DNA of 64,000 nucleotides from the NCBI RefSeq assembly GCF_020217465.1, contig NZ_CP084115.1, positions 2,232,001 through 2,296,000 of the forward strand. The letters are read 5' to 3'. This document shows, piece by piece, positions 34,696-42,064 of the stretch. How positions within the stretch are numbered: the stretch's first letter is position 1; every line of letters begins with the position of its first letter. The position numbers and the translations under genes are program-made. This stretch comes from Cobetia amphilecti (lineage in GTDB: Bacteria > Pseudomonadota > Gammaproteobacteria > Pseudomonadales > Halomonadaceae). A model generated the notes under the pieces. That model was not told the DNA's origin. It made no database searches and saw only the letters and a list, made by a program, of their open reading frames with translations.

Positions 34696-35859
34696 ATGCA
34701 ACTACCCGACAAGATCGACGAGGCACTGCTGCGCAGCTGGCGTCATGAGTTTCATCAGCATCCCGAGACAGCCTTCGAGGAGCACCGCACCTCGGCGCGC
34801 GTCGCCGAGATCCTGCGTGCGGCAGGCCTGGAAGTCACCACGGGACTCGCCGAGACCGGCGTGATCGCGGTACTCGATGGCAAGCTGGGCAAGGGCCAGA
34901 CCATCGGCCTGCGCGCCGACATGGATGCGCTGGATGTCACCGAGGCCAACGCCGTCTCACATTGCTCGCACACACCGGGCAAGATGCATGCCTGCGGTCA
35001 TGATGGCCATACCACCATGCTGCTGGGCGCGGCCTGTGAACTGGCGCGCGACCCTGACTTTGCCGGCCGCGTGGTGTTCGTGTTCCAGCCGGCCGAGGAG
35101 AACGAAGGCGGCGGCCGCCGCATGGTCGAGGATGGCCTGTTCGAGCAGTTCCCGATGGACGCCATCTATGGCCTGCACAACTGGCCGGGGCTGGCACTCG
35201 GCGAGGCGGCGGTGCATGAAGAGGCGGTGATGGCGGCCTTCGATGTCTTCACCCTGACCCTGAGCGGTCACGGCTGCCACGCCGCCATGCCGCATCTGGG
35301 CAAGGACACCATCCTGGCGGCCTGTCAGCTGGTGACTCAGCTGCAGGGGCTGATCAGCCGCGAGACGCCGGCACACCAGACCGCGATTCTCAGCATTACC
35401 CAGTTCCATGCCGGCGATGCCTTCAACGTGATGCCGGAAGAGGTCGAGCTGCGCGGTACCCTGCGCTGCTTCGACCCGGCACTGCGCGCGCATCTGCAGC
35501 AGCGCTTCCATGACGCCGTCGATGCCATGGCGACCTTCCACTGTCTCAAGGTCAACTTCGACTATCAGCCGCGCTATCCCGCGACCCTGAATGCGCCCGG
35601 CCATGCCGAACGCTGTGCCAGCGTTCTCGAGCAGCTGCCGAGCATCCAGCGGGTCCATCGTGATCTGCCGCCCTCGATGGCCTCGGAAGACTTCGCCTAT
35701 CTGCTGCAGGAATGCCCGGGCGCCTATATCTGGCTGGGCAACGGTGAAGACAGCGCCTCGTTGCACAACCCGCACTACGACTTCAATGATGCTGCCACGC
35801 CCATCGGCGTCAGCTACTGGACATCGCTGGTGCGTCAGCTGCTGGCCGTTGGCGGATAG
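34696..35859 (+). CDS. M20 family amidohydrolase (N-acyl amino acid/aminoacylase type)
   Basis: A 387-residue zinc peptidase-fold amidohydrolase. Metal ligands and context are typical: RADMDALDVTEAN, KMHACGHDGHTTMLLGAA, FVFQPAEENEGGGRRMVEDG, the lid-domain GHGCHAAMPHLGKDTI, and SMASEDFAYLLQECPGAYIWLG near the C terminus. Members remove an acyl group from amino acids such as N-acetyl amino acids, hippurate or IAA conjugates. No signal peptide is present. AGGA is nine bases before the ATG at 34696; the longer upstream frame covers the hairpin and is unlikely. It lies between a DUF3100-like transporter candidate and a dehydrogenase-like gene on the same strand. Confidence 0.9.
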   Translation: MQLPDKIDEALLRSWRHEFHQHPETAFEEHRTSARVAEILRAAGLEVTTGLAETGVIAVLDGKLGKGQTIGLRADMDALDVTEANAVSHCSHTPGKMHACGHDGHTTMLLGAACELARDPDFAGRVVFVFQPAEENEGGGRRMVEDGLFEQFPMDAIYGLHNWPGLALGEAAVHEEAVMAAFDVFTLTLSGHGCHAAMPHLGKDTILAACQLVTQLQGLISRETPAHQTAILSITQFHAGDAFNVMPEEVELRGTLRCFDPALRAHLQQRFHDAVDAMATFHCLKVNFDYQPRYPATLNAPGHAERCASVLEQLPSIQRVHRDLPPSMASEDFAYLLQECPGAYIWLGNGEDSASLHNPHYDFNDAATPIGVSYWTSLVRQLLAVGG

Positions 35860-35942
35860 CGCATGGCTGCGATGAAGCTCTGACGAACCATCACCACTGA
35901 TCAAGACCACCAGCGACACGGGCCCGGCGAGGAGTGCTGAGC

Positions 35943-36830
35943 ATGAAGATCTGCGTGATTGGCGATGCGCCCATTGGCACTCGGGCCATACAGGCGCTTG
36001 CGCATGCCGGAGTCGAGGGCGTCATGGCAATGGCGGCCTCGGAGGTGCAGGACGCCCGGAGCCACCCACCCTTCAGCGCCGATGTCTATCTGATGGCGCT
36101 GGCGACATCACAACAGGTACAGAAGGTACTGACAGGCAATCAAGGCCTGCTGCGCATGGCGCCGCCCGGCAGTACCGTGATCGATCTCTGCAGTGGTGAT
36201 GTCACGCTCAGCCGCGAGCTGGCCGTGCAGACACGCCTCGCCGGCCATCACTGGCTGGAAGCGGCCACCAACCGCAATCCTGCCGATGAGGCGAATGACA
36301 GCCTGACGCTGTTGATCGGCAGTGATGAGGCGACAGTGACGCGCATGACAGCGCTGCTTGACGCCATCTGCACGCAGCATCTGCATGTCGGGGACGCTGG
36401 CTGTGGCCATGCCGCCGCCCTGGCCAGCGACTATCTGCATGCCGCGCACCTGATCACCACCGCCGAGGCGGTCGCCATGGCCTATCGCGCAGGCGTGACA
36501 CCCCAGGCGTGCATCGATGCCATCAACCTGGGTGCCGGGCGCAGTGCCGTGAGCGAGGTGAATTTTCCGCGTTGGGTGCTGCCGGGCCGCTATGACTCGG
36601 GGATCTCGACCGGTCAGCTGCGCCGCGACCTGCGCCTGGCGCGCAGTTTCGTCACCACGCTCAACCTGCCGGAAGGCTTGATGAAAGCGGTCTTCGAACG
36701 CTGTCAGCCGCCGGAGCTGTGTCCGGCGGACGAGGATGATCTCCATCATCTATGTGATCGCTGGCTGAGCAGGGTGCCCGCCCAGCTGCGCCCGCCTCGA
36801 CTGACCGAAACCAGAGCCCCTGGATCATGA
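35943..36830 (+). CDS. Beta-hydroxyacid dehydrogenase-like protein with degenerate active site
   Basis: A 295-residue protein with the 3-hydroxyisobutyrate/6-phosphogluconate dehydrogenase layout: N-terminal Rossmann domain and all-helical C-terminal domain. Key positions depart from the family. The dinucleotide loop is IGDAPIG rather than GxGxMG. The helix normally carrying the catalytic Lys and Asn pair (GxGxAxKLxNN) reads GCGHAAALASDY. The later KDL motif is RRDLRLA. It may bind a nucleotide without hydride transfer, or catalyse something else. GAGGAG supports the ATG at 35943. It follows the M20 gene in the same direction and converges on a LysR gene. Confidence 0.75.
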   Translation: MKICVIGDAPIGTRAIQALAHAGVEGVMAMAASEVQDARSHPPFSADVYLMALATSQQVQKVLTGNQGLLRMAPPGSTVIDLCSGDVTLSRELAVQTRLAGHHWLEAATNRNPADEANDSLTLLIGSDEATVTRMTALLDAICTQHLHVGDAGCGHAAALASDYLHAAHLITTAEAVAMAYRAGVTPQACIDAINLGAGRSAVSEVNFPRWVLPGRYDSGISTGQLRRDLRLARSFVTTLNLPEGLMKAVFERCQPPELCPADEDDLHHLCDRWLSRVPAQLRPPRLTETRAPGS

Positions 36831-36839
36831 GGCCCGAGG

Positions 36840-37766
36840 TCAGCGCGCTTCCTGACGCGGACCGCTGAATGCCGTGATCCAGCGTTCGAGATGACGCAGC
36901 AACTGCAGGCTGGCACGCGGCATGCGCCGCCCGACCCGCGTGATGATATGCGCGCGGGCCTGGCGGAAGCTGGCACATTCCACATCGCGAGCGATCAACA
37001 CCCCCTCCTGGAGCTCTCGGGCCGCGGCGAAGGCCGGCAACAGCGTGATGCACAGTTCGGACCGCGCCGCCTGCTTGAGCACTTCCATGGAATTGGTCTG
37101 CACCACCATATGCGGGCGCACCCCTGCCTCACGAAATCCATCGTCCATCAGCTGACGCACGCCGTGACTCGGCCCCCACAGCGCCATGGGGTGCTGCGCC
37201 ACTTCCTCGAGTGTCAGCGCATGGGCCTCACTCGCCAGCGGATGCTCCGGTGACATGATGGCCACCAGCGGCTGCGGACTCGAATGCCAGAAGCGCAACT
37301 GGGGATGGACCCGCTCGTGATACATCAGGCCGATATCCGCCTCATCCTCGATCACGCTGTCGATGATGCTCTGCATGCTGCCGGTATCGACCTTGAGCGT
37401 GATGCCGGGGTACTGCTTGCGAAAGGCGCGCAGCGGACTGTTGATGATATCGCCGACGAAGCCTTCGCCGATGATCAGGCGAATCTCCCCGGTTTCCAGC
37501 CGCTGATAGGCATCGAGGCGTTCGCCGAGGTGCTGATCGAGCTTCTCTCGCTGCAGGATGTAATCCAGCAGCATCTCGCCGACCCGCGTCGGCTGCACCC
37601 CGTCACGGGTGCGCTCGATGAGCGAGGCGGCCATGGCCTCTTCGAGCAGACCTATCTGACGACTGACTGCCGAGGGGGCGATGTTCAGACGCGCTGCGGC
37701 ACGCCGGATGGAGCCGGCTTCGACGGTGACCTGAAAATAGACAAGACGCTGATGCGGGATATCCAT
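36840..37766 (-). CDS. LysR-family transcriptional regulator
   Basis: A 308-residue LTTR. Residues 5-62 form the winged HTH (YFQVTVEAGSIRRAAARLNI then APSAVSRQIG). A linker helix follows, then a two-lobed effector domain starting at LIIGEGFVGDIINSPLRAF. It is convergent with the dehydrogenase-like gene and separated from it by nine bases. The cluster at 33304-36830 is its most likely target, although LysR genes usually diverge from their targets. The region upstream of its start (37767-38167) has no divergent gene. Confidence 0.9.
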   Translation of the reverse strand: MDIPHQRLVYFQVTVEAGSIRRAAARLNIAPSAVSRQIGLLEEAMAASLIERTRDGVQPTRVGEMLLDYILQREKLDQHLGERLDAYQRLETGEIRLIIGEGFVGDIINSPLRAFRKQYPGITLKVDTGSMQSIIDSVIEDEADIGLMYHERVHPQLRFWHSSPQPLVAIMSPEHPLASEAHALTLEEVAQHPMALWGPSHGVRQLMDDGFREAGVRPHMVVQTNSMEVLKQAARSELCITLLPAFAAARELQEGVLIARDVECASFRQARAHIITRVGRRMPRASLQLLRHLERWITAFSGPRQEAR

Positions 37767-38167
37767 GAGGCGCTCTGCAGAGGATGGGAGAGAGAATTAC
37801 ATAAGTGCCAGGAAAAGTGCTGCCAGGAATGTCTGGAAAACTGGACAGTCTTCACACAGGACGCAGCCAGCAGAGTACCCGATATTCTGCCGTCTCGGGC
37901 AGCACGCGGTTGAACTCCCCCACCCTCAACGCCATATCAGAATGGATCATCGCCTCGCCTCCTCGCCTCTCCTCCTATTCATGACAGTTCTCACGGCCCT
38001 CTGCGCCGTGACGCGAGAACAGGCGATCAGCGTCGCGAGCCGGCCGAATGGAGAAGCGACGCACCGCCATTCTGAAGCCAGTACGCGAATAGGCTAAGAT
38101 GGCCCATCGCTCCATTGACTGTGTCTGCGTGACACACCACACAGTCCCCATGACAAGGAGATTCAAT
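37767..38167. other. Intergenic region with no supported gene
   Basis: It contains the LysR promoter on one side and the arfB promoter and leader on the other. Open frames across it are short or antisense extensions without a ribosome site or family features. No strong hairpin or repeat is seen. Confidence 0.4.
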
Positions 38168-38581
38168 ATGCTGACCATCTCCAATTCGGTAACGCTGGCC
38201 GACTGGGAAATCGACCTCACCCAGATTCGCGCCCAAGGCAATGGCGGCCAGAACGTCAACAAGGTCGCCTCCGCCGTCCATCTGCGCTTCGATGTACAGC
38301 GCTCGACGCTGCCCGGCTTCTACAAGGAGCGCCTGATGCAGCTGTCGGATCAGCGCATCAGCAAGGAAGGCGTCATCATCATCAAGGCGCAGAGCCATCG
38401 CACCCTCGAGTTGAACAAGGAAGATGCGCTGGCCCGTCTCAAGGCGATGATTCTGGAAGCCGTGAAGGTACAGAAAGCGCGCCGTGCGACAGCGCCCAGC
38501 AAGGGCGCCAAGCGTCGCCGCGTCGACAGCAAGACGCGCAAGGGCAAGATCAAGGCCATGCGCGGCAAGGTACAGGACTGA
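38168..38581 (+). CDS. arfB: Alternative ribosome-rescue factor / peptidyl-tRNA hydrolase ArfB (YaeJ)
   Basis: A 137-residue class I release-factor-like protein. The GGQ catalytic loop is at residues 26-28 in RAQGNGGQNVNKVASAVHL. The C-terminal ~35 residues are Lys/Arg-rich (KARRATAPSKGAKRRRVDSK), the tail that enters the empty mRNA channel of stalled ribosomes. It lacks the codon-recognition domain of true release factors, as expected for ArfB. A strong AAGGAG lies seven bases before the ATG at 38168. It frees ribosomes stalled on non-stop mRNAs by hydrolysing the peptidyl-tRNA ester. Confidence 0.95.
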   Translation: MLTISNSVTLADWEIDLTQIRAQGNGGQNVNKVASAVHLRFDVQRSTLPGFYKERLMQLSDQRISKEGVIIIKAQSHRTLELNKEDALARLKAMILEAVKVQKARRATAPSKGAKRRRVDSKTRKGKIKAMRGKVQD

Positions 38582-38639
38582 CATCGCCGCAAGCGGCGGC
38601 CAGTTCACGACTCATAATTCACGTCAGGGATAACAATAC

Positions 38640-39347
38640 ATGCGCAATATCATCAGCTCGGCCGTGCTGGGCGGCCTGCTGGCCGCGGGAATGGTCTGGA
38701 GTGGCAGCTATCTCAAGCAGGCTGCCCAGGTATGGGAATCTTCCAGCCGTGTAGTGACGGTCAAGGGGCTCGCGGAGCGCGAGGTCAAGGCCGACCTGGC
38801 CCTCTGGCCGCTGCACTTCAGCGTCAATGCCAATCAGCTGACCGGGCTTCATGAGGCGCTGGCCAATGATGAGCGCAAGATTCGCGCCTTTCTCACCGCA
38901 CAGGGCTTTCCCGCCGACCAGGTCAGCGTGACCTCTCCCCAGGTGACTGACCTCTACGCCAACAGCTACAACGCCCAGCGCCCGGATGAGCGCTATCGCG
39001 CCGAAGCTACGGTGCTGGTGCGCTCGCCCAAGGTCGACCTCGTCAAGCAAAGCGCCTCACTGACCGGTGAACTGGTGCGCGAGGGTATCCTGCTCTCGGC
39101 TGACTATGCCTACCGCACCGAATTCCTGTTCACGGGGCTTGAAGCCATCAAGCCGGACATGATCGCGGCCGCGACCGCGGATGCCCGACGCGCCGCCCAG
39201 CAGTTCGCGGAGGATTCCGGTAGCACGGTCGGCCACATCAAGCATGCCAGCCAGGGCTATTTCTCGATCTCGGACCTCGACAGCTATACCCCTGACATCA
39301 AGAAGGTCAGAGTCGTGACCACCATCGACTACACCCTGAGCCACTGA
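38640..39347 (+). CDS. SIMPL domain (DUF541) protein
   Basis: A 235-residue envelope protein. An N-terminal hydrophobic segment (AVLGGLLAAGMVWSGSYL) is an anchor or signal peptide. The rest is the SIMPL/DUF541 fold, beginning VVTVKGLAEREVKADLALWP and ending with the typical KVRVVTTIDYTLSH strand. Family members such as YggE are periplasmic and linked to oxidative stress in some bacteria, but their molecular function is not settled. AGGGA lies about ten bases before the ATG. Same direction as arfB, 58 bases after it. Confidence 0.88.
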   Translation: MRNIISSAVLGGLLAAGMVWSGSYLKQAAQVWESSSRVVTVKGLAEREVKADLALWPLHFSVNANQLTGLHEALANDERKIRAFLTAQGFPADQVSVTSPQVTDLYANSYNAQRPDERYRAEATVLVRSPKVDLVKQSASLTGELVREGILLSADYAYRTEFLFTGLEAIKPDMIAAATADARRAAQQFAEDSGSTVGHIKHASQGYFSISDLDSYTPDIKKVRVVTTIDYTLSH

Positions 39348-39388
39348 TCACCTCTCGACAGCCCCCTTCTTCGCCGTATGGAGCCCCA

Positions 39389-39691
39389 ATGCCCGACACC
39401 CCGCTGAGCAAGACCCAGACAAGCTTCTATCGACGCCTGTTCGTGGCCCACCTCATCGCGCATGACATCGCCAGCGTGCCAGCCATCATCGCGGCCACCG
39501 GCATGCCGCGGCGTACCGCCCAGGACACCATCACCGCCCTGGGTGAGCTCGAGATCGTCTGTGAATTCCAGCGCGAGGAGGGCCAGCGCAACAATATCGG
39601 CCACTACGTGATTCGTGACTGGGGGCCGATCAATGCCCAGTGGGTAGCCGACAACGCCGAACGTCTGCAGAAAGCGCTGGGCTACGCGTGA
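39389..39691 (+). CDS. Winged helix-turn-helix DNA-binding protein
   Basis: A 100-residue, mostly helical protein. Residues ~25-60 read as an HTH (DIASVPAIIAATGMPRRTAQ then DTITALGELEIV), followed by a beta wing with EFQREEGQRNNIGHYVIRDW. The rest is short helices. It looks like a small transcription regulator or adaptor without a ligand domain. It sits 41 bases after the SIMPL gene, possibly co-transcribed. Target unknown. Confidence 0.75.
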   Translation: MPDTPLSKTQTSFYRRLFVAHLIAHDIASVPAIIAATGMPRRTAQDTITALGELEIVCEFQREEGQRNNIGHYVIRDWGPINAQWVADNAERLQKALGYA

Positions 39692-39796
39692 GGGGCATGA
39701 ACTTTATCGAACAACGAGGGCCGAGAAATGGGGAGCGAGAGATGGCTTTCGAGAATGAGCTCTCAAGCATGAGGCCTCAAGCATGATGGCTGACCC

Positions 39797-40099
39797 ATGA
39801 CGGCCGAGATTCTGGACAGTGCCGTTCAGCACGGCTTGATCGCCGTGCTGATCCAGCTGGCGCTGTGGCCGCTGTTTGGCGTGTGGTCGGCAGGTGCCAT
39901 CGCCGTCGCCCTGTTTCTGGGCCGTGAGATCGCTCAGCATGAATACAAGGGCGATGGACCCAAGGCAGAGAACTGGGACTACGGCCTGCTGCAGCACTGG
40001 AATCTGGATTCCTGTCTCGATGTTGCCCTGCCACTGCTCTGCTGTGTGAGCCTGGCCAGTACGGTCTGGGCGTTAAGGCGCTACCTGGCCCGGGCGTGA
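39797..40099 (+). CDS. Small conserved-looking membrane protein
   Basis: A 100-residue protein with hydrophobic segments at ~13-42 and ~72-92 and a polar middle carrying HEYKGDGPKAENWDYGLLQH. The loop is rich in aromatic and charged residues. I do not recognise a family. The SD is weak, and the reading is supported mainly by the membrane pattern and GC-rich third positions. It follows the winged-HTH gene by about 100 bases on the same strand. Confidence 0.55.
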   Translation: MTAEILDSAVQHGLIAVLIQLALWPLFGVWSAGAIAVALFLGREIAQHEYKGDGPKAENWDYGLLQHWNLDSCLDVALPLLCCVSLASTVWALRRYLARA

Positions 40100-40391
40100 T
40101 CCGCGGCCCGCCTCGCGACTAGATGGGTCGCGCAAGCGCACGGCGAAAAGTGAACGTCGTAAAAAGTGAAAAACCCGTGCAGTCTTCTCTGAACGGCTCC
40201 CCTCCCCCAGCGCTGCGTTCTACCCTTCCTTGCCCTGCGCGTTTTGACTGTCCTTATAGCCTTCTCTTCCTGGCTGTCTTCCTTGCTGCCTCGCTAGCCC
40301 TTTGCTGGCTGTCTCTTGCCTACATCTGGCCTGCCTTTTCACCTCAGCACGGTGCAACCAGATTCGCTGGAAAGCGTTGCCTCAAGCATCA

Positions 40392-40787
40392 TCAGCCAAC
40401 GGCAATGCCGGTGACACTGCGCCGTACGGCGCCCGACCCAGTGGCGGAAAGCGCAGTGGCGGAAGGCGCAGAGGCGGAAGGCGCAGAGGCAGCGCGACGA
40501 CGCAGCGGATGTCGGGCGCGATCCTGCAGGTAGGCCGAGAGCGTTTCCGGGCGGATGCCGGGATGCTGAAAGACGTAATCCTCGGTGATGATCGACAGAA
40601 ATTCAGCACTGCGTGCGCCCGCGACCTCAAATCCCAAGATGAAGTGGCGCGACTGAGAGACCTCGAAGCAATAGTTTTCGGCGGCCACGGCGCAGGTCTG
40701 CACCACATAGCCTCCCCCCAGCTGTTCTCTGAGGATGGATCGTTCGGGATTGAATCGAGATGCCGTGTAAACGTCTATGATTTTCAT
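40392..40787 (-). CDS. Protein of unknown function with repetitive C terminus
   Basis: A 131-residue protein not recognised by me. The ordered part, to about residue 90, begins MKIIDVYTASRFNPERSI and has AAENYCFEVSQSRHFILGF and EDYVFQHPGIRPETLSAYL. The remainder is a low-complexity Ser/Ala/Pro tail encoded by 15-bp tandem repeats. GGGGGTG is four bases before the ATG at 40787. A perfect FNR-type site and a TATACT -10 element lie upstream, so oxygen-dependent expression is possible. Flanking spacers are long. Confidence 0.6.
   Translation of the reverse strand: MKIIDVYTASRFNPERSILREQLGGGYVVQTCAVAAENYCFEVSQSRHFILGFEVAGARSAEFLSIITEDYVFQHPGIRPETLSAYLQDRARHPLRRRAASAPSASAPSATALSATGSGAVRRSVTGIAVG
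40441..40485. repeat. 15-bp tandem repeat (3 units) inside a coding sequence
   Basis: Units at 40441-40455, 40456-40470 and 40471-40485 follow the pattern GTGGCGGAAGGCGCA with one-base changes. A fourth partial unit follows. In the minus-strand gene each adds five residues (SAPSA-like), so unit number can change without a frameshift. Confidence 0.9.
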
Positions 40788-40812
40788 TATCACCCCCAAT
40801 ATCGACTGGCGC

Positions 40813-40818
40813 AGTATA
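40813..40818 (-). promoter_or_regulatory. Candidate -10 element
   Basis: TATACT on the minus strand, 26-31 bases upstream of the ATG at 40787. There is no good -35 box, which fits an activator-dependent promoter. Confidence 0.4.
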
Positions 40819-40889
40819 TACGGAAAATCTAATACTTACATGCTTAGAGAACTCATCCCGCCTACCCCGCACTTCGAGCCGACAGTCAA

Positions 40890-40903
40890 TTGATCCAGAT
40901 CAA
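40890..40903. promoter_or_regulatory. FNR/Anr-type binding site
   Basis: TTGATCCAGATCAA is an exact match to the FNR/Anr consensus TTGAT-N4-ATCAA. It is centred about 90 bases upstream of the start predicted from the TATACT at 40813-40818, at a spacing compatible with class I activation. It is 104 bases from the minus-strand gene start. Confidence 0.6.
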
Positions 40904-41160
40904 CTCAAGCGGCAGCGCTTTCTGGGCCAGATGTCAGTGGCATCTGCCTGGATCAATAGAAAAGCGCTTGCGCGAGCACAGTGCTGATTGAGCTGAGAGG
41001 CCGGGAAAGTGAGCAATACGAACCAAAGGCGAGATACGTGAGGCAGGCGGGTCATCGCGAGAATGGTGATGAAGAATGGAAATCGGGAGCTGAAAGATGG
41101 AGAGCAGTGAGTGAGCAGTGAGTAAATAGTGACGAGATGGGCATCTTCAGGACATGCGAA
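40904..41160. other. Intergenic spacer without a supported gene
   Basis: Nothing coding is convincing. Around 41102-41135 there is a short imperfect direct repeat (GAGCAGTGAGT-like). The tRNA terminator follows. Confidence 0.4.
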
Positions 41161-41165
41161 AACGC

Positions 41166-41196
41166 AAAAAGGCCATCCGTTACCGGATGGCCTTTT
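41166..41196 (-). terminator. Terminator of the tRNA-Pro gene
   Basis: A perfect 9-bp stem GGCCATCCG (41171-41179 with 41184-41192), four-base loop, five A on the left giving a T run for minus-strand transcription, and TTTT on the right. It is 11 bases past the tRNA 3' end. Confidence 0.88.
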
Positions 41197-41206
41197 CACT
41201 TGAATC

Positions 41207-41283
41207 TGGTCGGGACGACAGGATTCGAACCTGCGACCTCTGCAACCCCATTGCAGCGCGCTACCAAGCTGCGCCACGTCCCG
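41207..41283 (-). tRNA. proL: tRNA-Pro (anticodon GGG)
   Basis: A 77-base cloverleaf on the minus strand. The acceptor stem CGGGACG pairs with CGTCCCG, followed by discriminator A and an encoded CCA. The D-loop is GCAGCTTGGTAGCGC. The anticodon stem CTGCA/TGCAG encloses the loop ATGGGGT, so the anticodon is GGG. The T-arm is CGCAGGTTCGAATCCTG. The anticodon reads CCC and CCU proline codons. The gene name follows the E. coli GGG isoacceptor. No integrated element abuts it. Confidence 0.95.
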
Positions 41284-41526
41284 ACAGTGTCTGGAAGAGC
41301 TTCCCCCTCAAGACGAGACGTAATGTACCGCATTGATCTCAAAAAGAAAAGCAGGAATCTCACATTTCTTTACCTGCGTCGTGATCTGGTGTCGCACTGA
41401 CGCCTGAATCCGCTGTCGGCATTGCAAAATGACCGGGTGCGACGCATGTTCATGAAGCAGGCATTCATTGCGCACCTTCGAATGCAACGCCCATGAACGA
41501 CAATCGTCCAGAGGAGTTCGCGACCG

Positions 41527-41796
41527 ATGATCCAATTCACGCTTACCACCACGCTCAAGGGCGGCACCAGCGTCAGCGGCGACCCCATCAAGGTCAGCGC
41601 CGAGAGCGCCCCTGCCGCCGGCAGCCAGATCACCAAGGGGCAATGGCCCGCACTCGACGCCTTGTCACCCAACTTTCCGGTGACAGTGACGGGAGTCGAA
41701 GAGGACGAGGATGGCAATACCCTCGTGCGCCTCAAGGAAGCCGACAGCCCGGATGCCAACGACCCCGACAGCTACCGCTACACGCCCTGGAAGTAA
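41527..41796 (+). CDS. Small acidic protein of unknown function
   Basis: An 89-residue protein with acidic composition, especially EEDEDGNTLVRLKEADSPD near the C terminus. It has no cysteine, signal peptide or membrane segment. GAGGAG lies about nine bases before the ATG. The sequence suggests a small beta-rich cytoplasmic protein (IQFTLTTTLKGGTSVSGDPI). No family is recognised. It is isolated between tRNA-Pro and the GGDEF gene. Confidence 0.65.
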   Translation: MIQFTLTTTLKGGTSVSGDPIKVSAESAPAAGSQITKGQWPALDALSPNFPVTVTGVEEDEDGNTLVRLKEADSPDANDPDSYRYTPWK

Positions 41797-42064
41797 CGGA
41801 GCGACGCCGGGTAGCATCGGGAAGGTATGAGGGGTTATCGCGCCAGCGTCGAGAAGGCAATATATTGCGCTTCATGCGGAAAGTTGGACGCCTTCATTTC
41901 GCGCAGCTTCTTGTCAGACAAGTTATGACCCACGCTGCGTTAGCATAGGGTTTGCGGAGCCTTCGTTGGCTCTGGCGAGCTGTGGCTGATGATGAGGTGG
42001 TGTATCATCCAGCCTTTCCCGGTTGGTGCCTGATGTGCACTGACATCTCGATGCCCGAGGTCAC

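Noticed and set aside
41308-41643. 111-codon minus-strand frame opposite the small acidic protein
   Set aside because: The plus-strand frame has a GAGGAG ribosome site and a coherent acidic protein; the minus frame has neither.
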